This document shows, in pieces, positions 41,140 through 50,748 of a stretch of 64,000 nt of DNA. The notes beneath the pieces were generated by a model that ran no database searches, had not been told where the DNA came from, and was given only the letters and a program-made list of their open reading frames with translations. This DNA is from Sphingomonas flavalba (GTDB lineage Bacteria; Pseudomonadota; Alphaproteobacteria; Sphingomonadales; Sphingomonadaceae): NCBI RefSeq assembly GCF_004796535.1, contig NZ_SPHY01000005.1:120001-184000 (forward strand), written 5' to 3'. The translations under genes and the position numbers were made by a program. Every line of letters starts with the position of its first letter. The first letter of the stretch is position 1.

Positions 41140-42431
41140 AGCAGCAACTGGCGGGGCCGGGGCGCGTCGACCGCGATTTCGGCCTGCTGTTCCTGGTCAT
41201 GCTGACCATCGCTGCCGGTAATACCGCGCTGCAATCGGTGCTGCCCGCGCTCGGCCGGTCGCTCGGCGTGCGCGACAGCGCCGTCGCCCTCGCGTTTTCG
41301 GTGTCGGCGCTGGTCTGGGTGGTGGTCGCCCCGGCCTGGGCGCGGCGGTCCGACCGGTCGGGGCGCAAGCGGATGGTCGCGATCGGCATCGCCGGCTTCA
41401 CCCTGTCGGTCATCCTGTGCGGCGTGTTCCTGGCGGCCGGGGTGCTCGGCTGGATCGGCGGCACGGCGGCGATGGTCGCCTTCATCCTTGCCCGGATCAT
41501 CTATGGCGGCTTCGGCGCGGCGGCGCCGCCGGCGGCGCAGGCGATGGTCGCCGCGCGCACCGGGCGGGAGGAGCGGACGCGGGCGCTGACCCTGCTCGCC
41601 TCCGCCTTCGGCCTCGGCACGATCCTGGGGCCGGCCTTCGCGCCGTTCTTCGTGCTGCCGCTGGTCGGGCTGGCCGGCCCGGCCTTCGTCTTCGCTGGCT
41701 TCGGCGCGGTCGTGCTGTGGCTGGTCCTGCGCCACCTGTCCGACGACACGCTGGAGGTGACCACGAAAGGTGCGGCGACCAGCTATCCGTCGATCGGCGG
41801 CGAGGGCACCGGCGCCAGCATCGTCGCCGCCACCGCCGAGGGGCCGCCGCGCGAGATCAAGCTGACCGACCGGCGGATCTGGCCGTGGATGGTTGTCGGC
41901 CTGGTCACCGGCCACGCCCAGGCGATGACCAGCCAGGCGATCGGCTTCCTCGTCATCGACCGGCTCGGCCTGCCGCCGATCGAGGCGCAGCAGGCGATCG
42001 GCATCGTGCTGATGACCGGGGCGGGGGCGACGCTGCTCGCCCAATGGGGGGTGATCCCGCTGCTCGACCTGAGCCCGCGCAGCCTGGCGATCTGGGGCGG
42101 GATCAGCGCCGCGGCCGGCTGCGCGCTGATCGGCGTCGCCGGATCACTCTACGCGATCGCGGTGGCAACCGGCATCGCCTCGCTCGGCTTCGGCTTCCTG
42201 CGGCCGGCCTTCACCGCCGGCGCGTCGCTGGCGGTCGGCGCGGAGGAGCAGGGGGCCGTCGCCGGGCGGACGACGGCGGTCAACGGCGCGGCCTATGTCC
42301 TCGGCCCGTCGATCGGCGTCGGCCTGTACGAACTGTGGGGGCCGCTGCCCTACCTTGTCGCCGGCGCGGCGCTGTTCGTCCTCGCCGGCTATGCGATCGT
42401 CAGTCTCCGCCCTTCTGCCCGCGCGGAGTGA
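41136..42431 (+). CDS. MFS transporter
   Basis: The GTG at 41136 overlaps the preceding TGA. The 431-residue protein has twelve predicted helices, with the MFS A-motif in ARRSDRSGRKRMVAIG between helices 2 and 3 and GFGAAAPPAAQAMVAART in the fourth/fifth region. It resembles drug-proton antiporters of the DHA1/TetA type. Its last 32 bases overlap the 3' end of the convergent CDC48 gene. The substrate is unknown. Confidence 0.9.
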   Translation: MKQQLAGPGRVDRDFGLLFLVMLTIAAGNTALQSVLPALGRSLGVRDSAVALAFSVSALVWVVVAPAWARRSDRSGRKRMVAIGIAGFTLSVILCGVFLAAGVLGWIGGTAAMVAFILARIIYGGFGAAAPPAAQAMVAARTGREERTRALTLLASAFGLGTILGPAFAPFFVLPLVGLAGPAFVFAGFGAVVLWLVLRHLSDDTLEVTTKGAATSYPSIGGEGTGASIVAATAEGPPREIKLTDRRIWPWMVVGLVTGHAQAMTSQAIGFLVIDRLGLPPIEAQQAIGIVLMTGAGATLLAQWGVIPLLDLSPRSLAIWGGISAAAGCALIGVAGSLYAIAVATGIASLGFGFLRPAFTAGASLAVGAEEQGAVAGRTTAVNGAAYVLGPSIGVGLYELWGPLPYLVAGAALFVLAGYAIVSLRPSARAE

Positions 42432-44688
42432 GCATGCCGGGCGCGACGAAGCCGATCGTGTCCATGCCGCTCGCATCCTGCTTCAGCTTGGCGGCGATCT
42501 GCTCGTAATCGCGCTCCATTTCCTGCGTCACCGAGGCGCGGGTGGTTTTCAGCCCATCCTCGAAATCGGCCATCGTCACCTCGACCGAGTCGAGCGAGCG
42601 GCGCAGCGCGCTGAGGCCGGCGCGGCGGACCAGGTCCTCCAGGTCGGCGCCGGTGAACCGCTCCGTCCGCGCCGCCAGCACGTCGAGGTCGACATCGCCG
42701 GCGATCGGCATGCGGGCGGTGTGAATGCCGAGGATGCGCCGCCGCCCCGCCTCGTCGGGCACGCCGACATAGACCAGCTCGTCGAAGCGGCCGGGGCGGA
42801 GTAGCGCCGGGTCGATCAGGTTGGGCCGGTTGGTCGCGCCGATGACGACGACCGACTGCAGTTCCTCCAGCCCATCCATCTCGGCGAGGATGGTGTTGAC
42901 CACCCGTTCCGTCACCTGCGGCTCGCCCAGCCCGCCGCCGCGCATCGGAACCAGGGAATCCAGCTCGTCGAGGAAGATCACCGTCGGCGCCACCTGTCGC
43001 GCGCGGCTGAACAGGCGGGCGATCTGCTGTTCGCTCTCGCCGTACCATTTGCTCAGCAGGTCGGACGACTTGGTGGCGATGAAATTGGCCTGCGCCTCAT
43101 GCGCGACCGCCTTGGCGAGCAGCGTCTTGCCGGTGCCGGGCGGGCCGTAAAGCAGGAAGCCCTTGGCCGGACGGATGCCGAGCCGCCTGAACGCCGCCGG
43201 GTCCTTCAGCGGCATCTCGACGCCCTCGCGCAGCCGTTCGCGCGCTTCGTCGACGCCGCCGATGTCGTCCCAGCGCGTCGTCGGCGCCTGGACCATCACC
43301 TCGCGCATCGCCGACGGCTGCACCCGTTTCAGCGCCTCGACGAAATCGGCGCGGGTGACGGACAGCGATTCCAGCACATCCGGCGGGATCGTCCGTTCCT
43401 CCAGGTTGATGCGCGGCATGATCCGCCTGACCGCCTCGATCGCCGCCTCGCGGGTCAGCGCGGCAAGGTCGGCGCCGACGAAGCCGAAGGTGGTGCGCGC
43501 CAGTTCGTCCAGGTTGACGGCTTCGCCGAGCGGCATGCCGCGGGTGTGGATCGCCAATATCTCGCGCCGGCCAGGCTCGTCTGGCACGCCGATGATGATC
43601 TCCCGGTCGAAGCGGCCGGGGCGGCGCAGCGCCTCGTCGATCGCCTCGGGGCGGTTGGTCGCGGCGATCACCACCAGGTTGGCGCGCGCCTCCAGCCCGT
43701 CCATCAGCGTCAGCAACTGGGCGACCAGCCGCTTTTCCGCCTCGCCCTGCACCTGGCCGCGCTTCGGCGCGATCGAATCGATCTCGTCGATGAAGATGAT
43801 CGACGGCGCCCGCTGGGTCGCCTGCTCGAACACCTCGCGCAGCGCCTTCTCGCTCTCGCCATAGGCGGAGCCCATGATCTCCGGGCCGTTGATCAGGAAG
43901 AATTCGGCATCGCTCTCGTTGGCGACGGCGCGAGCCAGCCGGGTCTTGCCGGTGCCGGGCGGGCCGTGGAGCAGCACCCCGCGCGGCGGATCGACGCCCA
44001 GCCGCTGGAACAGCTCGGGGTAGCGCAGCGGCAATTCGACCATCTCGCGCAACTGGTGGATGGTCGCGCCGAGGCCGCCAATGTCGTCATAGGTGACGTC
44101 GGCGCGGCGGGCGTCGCGCGGCTCCTCATATTCCGGGCGCAGCTCGACCTCGGTATTCTCGTCGATATGGACGATGCCCTTGGGCGCCGCGGCGACGACG
44201 ACCAGCCGGATCTCCTGCAGCGCATAGGCCGGCGCCGCGATCATCTGCCGCACCTGCGGCGGCACGTTGGATTGCTGGTGGCCGGCGGTGGCGACGACGT
44301 CGCCGGCGCTGAGCGGGCGGCCGTAGAAGGTGCGCTTCAGCGCCATCGACGATCCCTGGAGCCGCAGATTCTGCTGGGCGGGGGCAAAGACGACGCGCTG
44401 CGCCGGCTTCGATTCCGCCTTGCGCAGGGTGACGATGTCGCCGGAGCCGGCGCCGGCATTGGCGCGCTGGAGGCCGTCGAGGCGCAGGATGTCGAGCCCC
44501 TCGTCCTCGCTGTAGGGGAGCAGCGCGCGAGCGGCGGTAGTGCGCTTGCCGACGATCTCGACGACGTCGCCTTCCTGCAGGCCAAGCGCGGTCATCACCG
44601 CGCGGGGAATGCGGGCGAGGCCGCGGCCGCTATCCTCCGGCCGGGCGTTGGCAACCTGGATCTTCCGCCCCTCGTCACTGTCGGCCAT
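42400..44688 (-). CDS. CDC48/VCP-family AAA+ ATPase
   Basis: From ATG 44688 the 762-residue protein has an N-terminal double-psi-barrel/CDC48-N domain (LARIPRAVMTALGLQEGDVVEI, VAAAPKGIVHIDENTEVEL). Two AAA+ modules follow: Walker A GPPGTGKT at about 239 and again at about 515, Walker B IIFIDEIDSIAPKRG and VIFLDELDSLVPMRG, and arginine fingers in RRPGRFDREI and LRPGRFDELV. Both modules look active. It should form a hexamer that unfolds proteins; bacterial partners are not defined. A terminator-containing noncoding segment lies upstream. Confidence 0.93.
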   Translation of the reverse strand: MADSDEGRKIQVANARPEDSGRGLARIPRAVMTALGLQEGDVVEIVGKRTTAARALLPYSEDEGLDILRLDGLQRANAGAGSGDIVTLRKAESKPAQRVVFAPAQQNLRLQGSSMALKRTFYGRPLSAGDVVATAGHQQSNVPPQVRQMIAAPAYALQEIRLVVVAAAPKGIVHIDENTEVELRPEYEEPRDARRADVTYDDIGGLGATIHQLREMVELPLRYPELFQRLGVDPPRGVLLHGPPGTGKTRLARAVANESDAEFFLINGPEIMGSAYGESEKALREVFEQATQRAPSIIFIDEIDSIAPKRGQVQGEAEKRLVAQLLTLMDGLEARANLVVIAATNRPEAIDEALRRPGRFDREIIIGVPDEPGRREILAIHTRGMPLGEAVNLDELARTTFGFVGADLAALTREAAIEAVRRIMPRINLEERTIPPDVLESLSVTRADFVEALKRVQPSAMREVMVQAPTTRWDDIGGVDEARERLREGVEMPLKDPAAFRRLGIRPAKGFLLYGPPGTGKTLLAKAVAHEAQANFIATKSSDLLSKWYGESEQQIARLFSRARQVAPTVIFLDELDSLVPMRGGGLGEPQVTERVVNTILAEMDGLEELQSVVVIGATNRPNLIDPALLRPGRFDELVYVGVPDEAGRRRILGIHTARMPIAGDVDLDVLAARTERFTGADLEDLVRRAGLSALRRSLDSVEVTMADFEDGLKTTRASVTQEMERDYEQIAAKLKQDASGMDTIGFVAPGMLTPRGQKGGD

Positions 44689-44793
44689 GGCCGCCTTGCC
44701 CTCTCTTTGCATTCGTCGGACGCTAGACATAGGAGTGCCGCCGGCAGGTTGCGACCCCCTTGTGCTTCGGGCAGGAGGGAGAGGCGCGGGCAA

Positions 44794-44895
44794 AAAAAGA
44801 GCCGGCCCCGAAGGACCGGCCTTGAAGTTTTAGGAGAGGATGCCTGAAAGGCCCGTCCCGTTTGCAGCCGAATCGGGTTTTGTGCAAGTGCGAAA
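44794..44895 (-). ncRNA. Candidate small RNA with intrinsic terminator
   Basis: On the minus strand the segment GGCCGGTCCTTCGGGGCCGG forms a tight UUCG-loop hairpin followed by TCTTTTTTT (44796-44820), a textbook intrinsic terminator. No protein gene on that strand ends here: CDC48 starts downstream and lysR is on the other strand. A promoter-like TTGCAT-N17-TGGTAT lies upstream near 44902-44930, giving a transcript of about 100 nt. The transcript has a single-stranded CATCCTCTCCT motif resembling an anti-Shine-Dalgarno sequence, as found in alphaproteobacterial sRNAs. Ends are estimated. Confidence 0.55.
44796..44820 (-). terminator. Intrinsic terminator on the minus strand
   Basis: The stem GCCGGTCC/GGGCCGGC with TTCG loop is followed by TCTTTTTTT. 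It faces the CDC48 gene and has no coding gene before it. Confidence 0.8.
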
Positions 44896-45016
44896 TACCA
44901 AATGTGAGTTGCAATTTATGCAATCATGATAGAGAGCGGATCGGGAGATTCCGGCGCCCGTTGAAATTCGACTGCTGGAATAGACTTTTATATGCATCGC
45001 ACAAGGAACGGTCAGA

Positions 45017-45898
45017 ATGCGGCGCCTGCCCCCGCTCACTGCGATCGAGGCGTTTGTCCAGGTTGCGCGGCTCGGTTCGATCAAGGCCGCGGCCGAGGAA
45101 CTGGCATTGTCGTCCCCCGCGCTCAGCCGGCGGGTGCAGGCGCTGGAGCGATTCGTCGGCAAGTCGTTGTTCGACCGCGGCCATCAGGCGATCCGCCTGA
45201 ACGACGTCGGTCTGCGCTTCCTGGAGGCGGCGTCGCCGCCGCTCGACGCGCTGGGCGAAGCGATCGAACAGTTGATGAGCGGCACCGCGCTGCTCCGCTT
45301 CCGGCTGGGTGTGCCGCCGCTGTTCGCGTCGCAGCGGCTGTTCCCGCGCCTTGGCGATCTGCGCGCCCGGCACCCGGATCTGCATATCGACATCGACACC
45401 GCCGCGCACAGCGTCACCCGGCTGGGCGACGGCCTTGACGCGGCGATCGCGCTGGCGCGCGACATCGACCCGGCGCTCTACGCATACCGGCTGGACCGCA
45501 ATCGCATCCTCGCCATCGCCGCACGCTCGCTGACCGAAGGGCCGGACGGCATCCGCGAGCCGGCCGACCTGGCGCGCACCACCGTGCTGCTCCACCGCGA
45601 CATGCCTGAAAATTTCAATGTGTTCCGCGAGGCGGTCGGCCTGCCGGAGCTGGAGCCGATGGCGATCGACCAGCTTGATTCGGGGCAGTTGATGCTCGAC
45701 GCGGTGGCGCAGGGCCTCGGCGTGGCGTTCATGCACGAAAGCCACCTGATCGAGGCGCATGACGACAGGCTGACCAGCCTGTTCGGCTTCGATCTCGCCA
45801 GTCCGTACAGCTACTGGTTCGTCTGCCGGCCGCGCGCGCTGGAATCGCGCGCCGTGCGGCTGTTCCGCGACTGGCTGATCAAGACGTTCAAAGCGTAA
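45017..45898 (+). CDS. LysR-family transcriptional regulator
   Basis: The 293-residue protein has the winged helix (LTAIEAFVQVARLGSIKAAAEELALSSPALSRRVQALE) and the LysR effector domain, ending ESRAVRLFRDWLIKTFKA. An AAGGA sits upstream of the ATG. It resembles the GcvA-like group. The divergent partner would be the small-RNA candidate; no structural gene is adjacent to it in an obvious pair. Confidence 0.9.
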   Translation: MRRLPPLTAIEAFVQVARLGSIKAAAEELALSSPALSRRVQALERFVGKSLFDRGHQAIRLNDVGLRFLEAASPPLDALGEAIEQLMSGTALLRFRLGVPPLFASQRLFPRLGDLRARHPDLHIDIDTAAHSVTRLGDGLDAAIALARDIDPALYAYRLDRNRILAIAARSLTEGPDGIREPADLARTTVLLHRDMPENFNVFREAVGLPELEPMAIDQLDSGQLMLDAVAQGLGVAFMHESHLIEAHDDRLTSLFGFDLASPYSYWFVCRPRALESRAVRLFRDWLIKTFKA

Positions 45899-45900
45899 CG

Positions 45901-45924
45901 GCGGCCGGGCCGGCACCCGGCCGC
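45901..45924. terminator. GC hairpin between lysR and cyclophilin genes
   Basis: A perfect 9-bp stem (45901-45909 with 45916-45924) with a six-base loop lies three bases after the lysR stop, between convergent genes. It has no T-tract. Confidence 0.4.
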
Positions 45925-45989
45925 TGCCTGGAGCCTGTCCGCTTCAGGCGGCACCGATTCCGCTTGAAGCGAACAAACTCTTGCCGGTC

Positions 45990-46442
45990 TCAGGCGACGG
46001 TCGCCTTGACGATCTTGCCGGGGCTGCGCGGCGGCTCGCCCTTCGGCAGCGCGTCGACATGCTCCATGCCCGACACCACCTCGCCCCAGACCGTGTACTG
46101 GCGGTCCAGGAAGCGGGCGTCGTCGAAGCAGATGAAGAACTGGCTGTTGGCGCTGTCCGGGTTGGAGGTGCGCGCCATCGAGCAGACGCCGCGGACATGC
46201 GGTTCGGCCGAGAATTCCTGCTTCAGGTCCGGCTTCGACGAGCCGCTGGTGCCGGTGCCGGTCGGGTCGCCGCCCTGCGCCATGAAGCCGTCGATGACCC
46301 GGTGGAACACGACGCCGTCGTAGAAGCCCTCGCGCGCCAGTTCGCTGATGCGCTCGACGTGGTTGGGGGCGAGGTCCGGGCGCAGGCGGATGACGACATC
46401 GCCGGTGTCCAGGGTGAAGGTCAGGGTTTCGGCATCGGCCAT
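45990..46442 (-). CDS. Cyclophilin-type peptidyl-prolyl isomerase
   Basis: From ATG 46442 (AGGAG seven bases upstream) the 150-residue protein contains VERISELAREGFYDGVVFHRVIDGFMAQGGDP, SMARTSNPDSANSQFFIC and YTVWGEVVSGMEHVD, with the family's FHRV, FMAQGGD and SQFFI residues. It catalyses cis-trans isomerisation of prolyl bonds. No signal peptide is present, so it is the cytoplasmic PpiB type. Confidence 0.95.
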   Translation of the reverse strand: MADAETLTFTLDTGDVVIRLRPDLAPNHVERISELAREGFYDGVVFHRVIDGFMAQGGDPTGTGTSGSSKPDLKQEFSAEPHVRGVCSMARTSNPDSANSQFFICFDDARFLDRQYTVWGEVVSGMEHVDALPKGEPPRSPGKIVKATVA

Positions 46443-46573
46443 GGATGGTCTCCTGCGCGTGTGGGAAGGTGGCCCATATAGGGCCGGGCGCGCCGGATGG
46501 AAGGAGATTGCCATCGCGCGCCTGTCGCGCCTAAGGCGGTGCGCCACCGGGATCGAGAGTGAGGAGCGCAGCG

Positions 46574-47977
46574 ATGAGCGAAAGCGAGCTTGCCGCCACC
46601 GACGCCGCCGTCGAGCCCAGCCATGACGAGGAGGACCGGCTGACCCCGGAATTCGTCGCCGCCGTCCTCGACCGGGTCGAGCAGGGCGACGACGAAGGGG
46701 CGCGGGCGCTGGTCGCGCCGCTGCACCCGGCCGATATCGCCGACCTGTTCGAGGTGGCGCCGGAGGAGCGGCGCCCGGCGCTGGCGACGGCGCTGGCCGA
46801 GATGCTCGACGCCGACGTGTTCGCCGAGATGAACGACTGGGTGCGCGAGGCGCTGCTCGACGAGCTCGACGCGCATCAGGTCGCCGACATCGCCGGCCAG
46901 CTCGATACCGACGACGCCGTCGCGATCATCGAGGATCTGGAGGAGGACGAGCAGCGCGCGGTGCTCCGCGCGCTGGACCCGGACGACCGCGCCGCGATCG
47001 AGGAAGCGCTAAGCTACCCGGAGGAATCGGCCGGCCGGCTGATGCAGCGCGAGCTGATCGCGGTGCGGGAGAACATGACGGTCGGCGACCTGCTCGACTA
47101 TCTGCGTTCGAACGAGGACCTGACCACCGATTTCTGGGAGATCTTTGTCGTCGACCCGGCGCACCGGCCGGTCGGCACGCTGCGGCTGAGCTGGGTGCTG
47201 CGTACGCCGCGCGGCATCCAGCTCGCCGACGTGATGCAGCGCGAGCAGACGCTGATCCCGGTCGACATGGACCAGGAGGAAGTGGCGCTCCGCTTCCAGA
47301 AATACGGGCTGATCTCCGCCGCCGTCGTCGACCAGGCCGGGCGGCTGGTCGGCATGATCACCGTCGACGACATCCTCCACATCGTCCAGGAGGAAGCCGG
47401 CGAGGACGTGCTGAAACTGTCCGGCGCCGGCGACGGCGACATCAACGAGCCGGTGCTCGACAGCTACCGCGCGCGGGTGCGCTGGCTGGTCGTCAACCTC
47501 GCCACCGCCCTTGTCGCATCGTCGATCATCAGCCTGTTCGAAGGGACGATCGAGCGGATGGTGGCGCTGGCGACGCTGATGCCGATCGTCGCCGGGGTGG
47601 GCGGCAATGCCGGGACCCAGACGCTGGCGGTCACCGTGCGCGCGCTCGCCACCAACCAGCTGACCCGGACCAACCGCTGGCGCGCGGTGGCGCGCGAGAT
47701 CCGCGTCGCGCTGCTGAACGGCGCGACGATCGCGGTGGTGATCGGCCTGTGCGTGTCGCTGGTGTTCCAGAACCCGTTGCTGGGCGTGGTGATCGCGACG
47801 GCGATGCTGGCCAATATCGTCATCGCCGGGCTGGCCGGGGTGCTGGTGCCGCTGACCCTGGAGCGGCTGAAGGCGGACCCGGCGGTCGCGTCGTCGATCT
47901 TCGTTACCATGACCACCGATTCGATGGGTTTCTTCGTGTTCCTGGGACTGGCCGCCGCGTCCGGCCTGGTCGGCTGA
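46574..47977 (+). CDS. mgtE: MgtE magnesium transporter
   Basis: From ATG 46574 (GAGGAG seven bases upstream) the 467-residue protein has an acidic N domain of alpha-solenoid type (HPADIADLFEV, DEEQR-like acidic repeats), a tandem CBS pair (YPEESAGRLMQREL to MITVDDILHIVQEE) and five membrane helices. The pore region has GVGGNAGTQTLAVTVRALA, the Mg2+ selectivity segment. The CBS domains sense cytosolic Mg2+ and gate the channel. DUF1489 follows 10 bases later. Confidence 0.96.
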   Translation: MSESELAATDAAVEPSHDEEDRLTPEFVAAVLDRVEQGDDEGARALVAPLHPADIADLFEVAPEERRPALATALAEMLDADVFAEMNDWVREALLDELDAHQVADIAGQLDTDDAVAIIEDLEEDEQRAVLRALDPDDRAAIEEALSYPEESAGRLMQRELIAVRENMTVGDLLDYLRSNEDLTTDFWEIFVVDPAHRPVGTLRLSWVLRTPRGIQLADVMQREQTLIPVDMDQEEVALRFQKYGLISAAVVDQAGRLVGMITVDDILHIVQEEAGEDVLKLSGAGDGDINEPVLDSYRARVRWLVVNLATALVASSIISLFEGTIERMVALATLMPIVAGVGGNAGTQTLAVTVRALATNQLTRTNRWRAVAREIRVALLNGATIAVVIGLCVSLVFQNPLLGVVIATAMLANIVIAGLAGVLVPLTLERLKADPAVASSIFVTMTTDSMGFFVFLGLAAASGLVG

Positions 47978-47987
47978 CGGCGCGGGC

Positions 47988-48392
47988 ATGGCGGCGCTGC
48001 ACATCACCAAGGTCGCGGTCGGCTGTTCCGGGTTCGAGGCGCTGGCCGGGCGGATCGCGGCGCGCGCCACCGGCGGCACCGTCGACGTGACCACCCGTTA
48101 CCGCCCGACCCGCCACGCCGGGCTGATCGGCGGGTCGCTGTACTGGATCATCAAGCACCATCTGGTCGCGCGCCAGACGATCGTCGATTTCGTGCCGGTC
48201 GCCGACGCGCCGCGCTGGATCATCCGGCTCGAATCAGCGCTGGTCCCGGTGCAGGCCTGGCCGCGCCGCGCCCATCAGGGCTGGCGCTACCTGAACGACC
48301 CCGACGCGCCGCCCGACCTTGCCCATGCCGCCGGCGGCGACGCCCTGCCGGCGGCGATCCGCGACGAGCTGGCGGCGCTGGCGTTGCTCTGA
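47988..48392 (+). CDS. DUF1489 family protein
   Basis: The 134-residue protein starts MAALHITKVAVGC and contains GGSLYWIIKHHLVARQTIVDF and PVQAWPRRAHQGWRYLNDPDAPPDL, the alphaproteobacterial DUF1489 pattern. It has no membrane segments and no known function. It follows mgtE closely and precedes priA. Confidence 0.88.
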   Translation: MAALHITKVAVGCSGFEALAGRIAARATGGTVDVTTRYRPTRHAGLIGGSLYWIIKHHLVARQTIVDFVPVADAPRWIIRLESALVPVQAWPRRAHQGWRYLNDPDAPPDLAHAAGGDALPAAIRDELAALALL

Positions 48393-48430
48393 GCCTTTGC
48401 GAAGCGCGCGGCAGCGCCTAACTGACGGTC

Positions 48431-50599
48431 ATGTCCCGCGCCCGCGTCCTGCTGCTCAACCCCGCGCTCGGCCCGCTCGACTACCGGGTGCCGCGCGGCA
48501 TGGATGCGCCGCCCGGAACCATCGTCGTCGCCCCGCTCGGCCCGCGCCAGTTGACCGGCGTGGTGTGGGAGGCGGAGGCGCTGCCCTCCGCCGGCGAGGT
48601 CGGCGACAACCGGTTGCGCAACCTTGTCGGCGTTCACGATGCGCCGCCGCTGCCGACACCGCTGCGCCGGCTGATCGAATGGACCGCTGACTATTATCTC
48701 TCGCCCCCGGCGGCGGTGCTGCGCATGGCGCTCGCCAGTACCTCGGCGCTGGAGGGCGGGCGCAGCATAACCGAATATCGGGCGACGGGGCGAACGCCCG
48801 AGCGGGCAACGCCGCAGCGAACGCAGGCGCTGGAGCGGATCGGCGACCGGCAGGGGCTGGTCCGCGAACTGGCGGCGATCGGCGGCGTGTCCGACGCGGT
48901 GATCCGCGGCCTGGTCAAGGCCGGGGCGATCGAGCCGGTCGAGGTCGCACTCGACAGCCCTTACCCGCGGCCCGACCCCGACCATGCGCCGCCGACATTG
49001 TCCGCCGCGCAGGCGGCGGTCGCGGCCGATCTGGTCGCGGCGGTCGACGCTGCGGCGTTCCAGCCTTTCCTGCTCGACGGCGTGACCGGTTCCGGCAAGA
49101 CCGAGGTCTATTTCGAGGCGGTCGACGCCGCGCTCCGCGCCGGGCGGCAGACGCTGGTGCTGCTGCCCGAGATCGCGCTGACCGAACCGTTCCTGCGCCG
49201 GTTCGAGGCGCGGTTCGGCGTTGCCCCGGTCGCCTGGCATTCCGACCTGCGCCAGTCGCAGCGGCGCCGCGCCTGGCGGGCGATCGCCAGCGGCGAGGCG
49301 CAGGTGGTGGTCGGCGCGCGATCGGCGCTGTTTCTGCCCTATCCGGCGCTCGGCCTGATCGTCGTCGACGAGGCGCACGAGACCAGCTTCAAGCAGGAGG
49401 AGGGTGTTCCCTACCACGCCCGCGACGTGGCGGTGATGCGGGCGATGCTGGAGGGGATTCCGGTCGTCCTCGCCTCCGCCACCCCGGCGATCGAGACGCT
49501 GCATCAGGTGGAGATCGGCCGCTATCGTGCGCTCCACCTGCCGGCGCGCTACGGCGGTGCCGACATGCCGGACATCGCCGCGCTCGACCTGGTCGCCGAT
49601 CCGCCGGAGCGCGGGCGCTGGCTGGCCCCGGCGCTGGTCGCGGCGATGGCGGAGACGCTGGAGCGGGGCGAGCAGGCGCTGCTGTTCCTCAACCGGCGCG
49701 GCTATGCGCCGCTGACCCTGTGCCGTTCGTGCGGCCACCGCTTCCAATGCCCGAACTGCACCGCCTGGATGGTCGAGCACCGGCTGGTCCGCCGATTGCA
49801 ATGCCACCATTGCGGCCACGTGATGACGCCGCCGACCGCCTGCCCGGAGTGCAAGGCGGAGGACAGCCTGGTCGCCTGCGGCCCCGGCGTCGAGCGGATC
49901 GCCGACGAGGTCGCCGCGTTGTTTCCGGAGGCACGGACGGCGATCGTCACCTCCGACACCATCTGGTCGCCGGCCCGCGCCGCCGAGTTCGTCGCGCGGA
50001 TGGAAGCGGGGGCGATCGACATCGTCGTCGGCACCCAGCTCATCACCAAGGGCTATCATTTTCCCGAACTGACGCTGGTCGGCGTCGTCGATGCCGACCT
50101 GGGCCTGCAGGGCGGCGACCTGCGCGCCGCCGAGCGCAGCTTCCAGCAGATCGCCCAGGTCGCCGGCCGCGCCGGGCGCGGCGAGAAGCCGGGGCGCGTG
50201 CTCGTCCAGACATTCGATCCCGATGCGCCGGTGATCCGCGCGCTGGTCACCGGCGACGCCGATGGGTTCTACGCAGCGGAGACCGCCGCCCGCCGCGACG
50301 CCGGGGCGCCGCCGTTCGGCCGCTTCGCCGCGATCGTCGTCTCGTCGGAAAAGGCGGAGGCGGCGGTGGAGACGGCGCGCCTGATCGGCCGCGCCGCGCC
50401 ACGCGTCGAGGGGATGCAGGTCTATGGCCCGGCACCGGCACCGCTCGCCATGCTGCGCGGGCGCCACCGCCAGCGGCTGCTGATCCACGCCCGCCGCGCC
50501 CTGCCGGTGCAGGACGTGATCCGCGACTGGCTGGGCGCGCTCAACTGGCCGGCGAGCGTGCGCGTCACCGTCGACGTCGATCCATACAGCTTTCTCTGA
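48431..50599 (+). CDS. priA: Primosomal replication protein N' (helicase)
   Basis: The 722-residue protein begins with the 3'-DNA-end-binding domain (LLLNPALGPLDYRVPRG). The helicase core has Walker A GVTGSGKTEVYFEA, motif Ia VLLPEIALTEPFLRRF, and DEAHETSFKQEE. Two zinc-binding clusters sit between the helicase lobes (CRSCGHRFQCPNC, CHHCGH, CPEC). Motifs GTQLITKGYHFPELTLVGVVDAD and QIAQVAGRAGRG complete the second lobe. PriA restarts stalled replication forks. Confidence 0.96.
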   Translation: MSRARVLLLNPALGPLDYRVPRGMDAPPGTIVVAPLGPRQLTGVVWEAEALPSAGEVGDNRLRNLVGVHDAPPLPTPLRRLIEWTADYYLSPPAAVLRMALASTSALEGGRSITEYRATGRTPERATPQRTQALERIGDRQGLVRELAAIGGVSDAVIRGLVKAGAIEPVEVALDSPYPRPDPDHAPPTLSAAQAAVAADLVAAVDAAAFQPFLLDGVTGSGKTEVYFEAVDAALRAGRQTLVLLPEIALTEPFLRRFEARFGVAPVAWHSDLRQSQRRRAWRAIASGEAQVVVGARSALFLPYPALGLIVVDEAHETSFKQEEGVPYHARDVAVMRAMLEGIPVVLASATPAIETLHQVEIGRYRALHLPARYGGADMPDIAALDLVADPPERGRWLAPALVAAMAETLERGEQALLFLNRRGYAPLTLCRSCGHRFQCPNCTAWMVEHRLVRRLQCHHCGHVMTPPTACPECKAEDSLVACGPGVERIADEVAALFPEARTAIVTSDTIWSPARAAEFVARMEAGAIDIVVGTQLITKGYHFPELTLVGVVDADLGLQGGDLRAAERSFQQIAQVAGRAGRGEKPGRVLVQTFDPDAPVIRALVTGDADGFYAAETAARRDAGAPPFGRFAAIVVSSEKAEAAVETARLIGRAAPRVEGMQVYGPAPAPLAMLRGRHRQRLLIHARRALPVQDVIRDWLGALNWPASVRVTVDVDPYSFL

Positions 50600-50748
50600 G
50601 CGCCGCCGCGCCCGCCTATTTCCTTTCATTTCGCTGACGAAGCCATTCCGCCCGAATTCAGCACGAATCGGCAAGAAGGCAGGAACCACGCCGGCACCGA
50701 AATGCGAATGGCGCGTTCGGGGCAGGCATGGGAGATTGGAGACAGAGC

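Noticed and set aside
48287-50689. An 800-codon open frame on the minus strand
   Set aside because: It is antisense to priA and is Arg/Gln/His-rich without motifs; priA carries complete helicase and zinc motifs.
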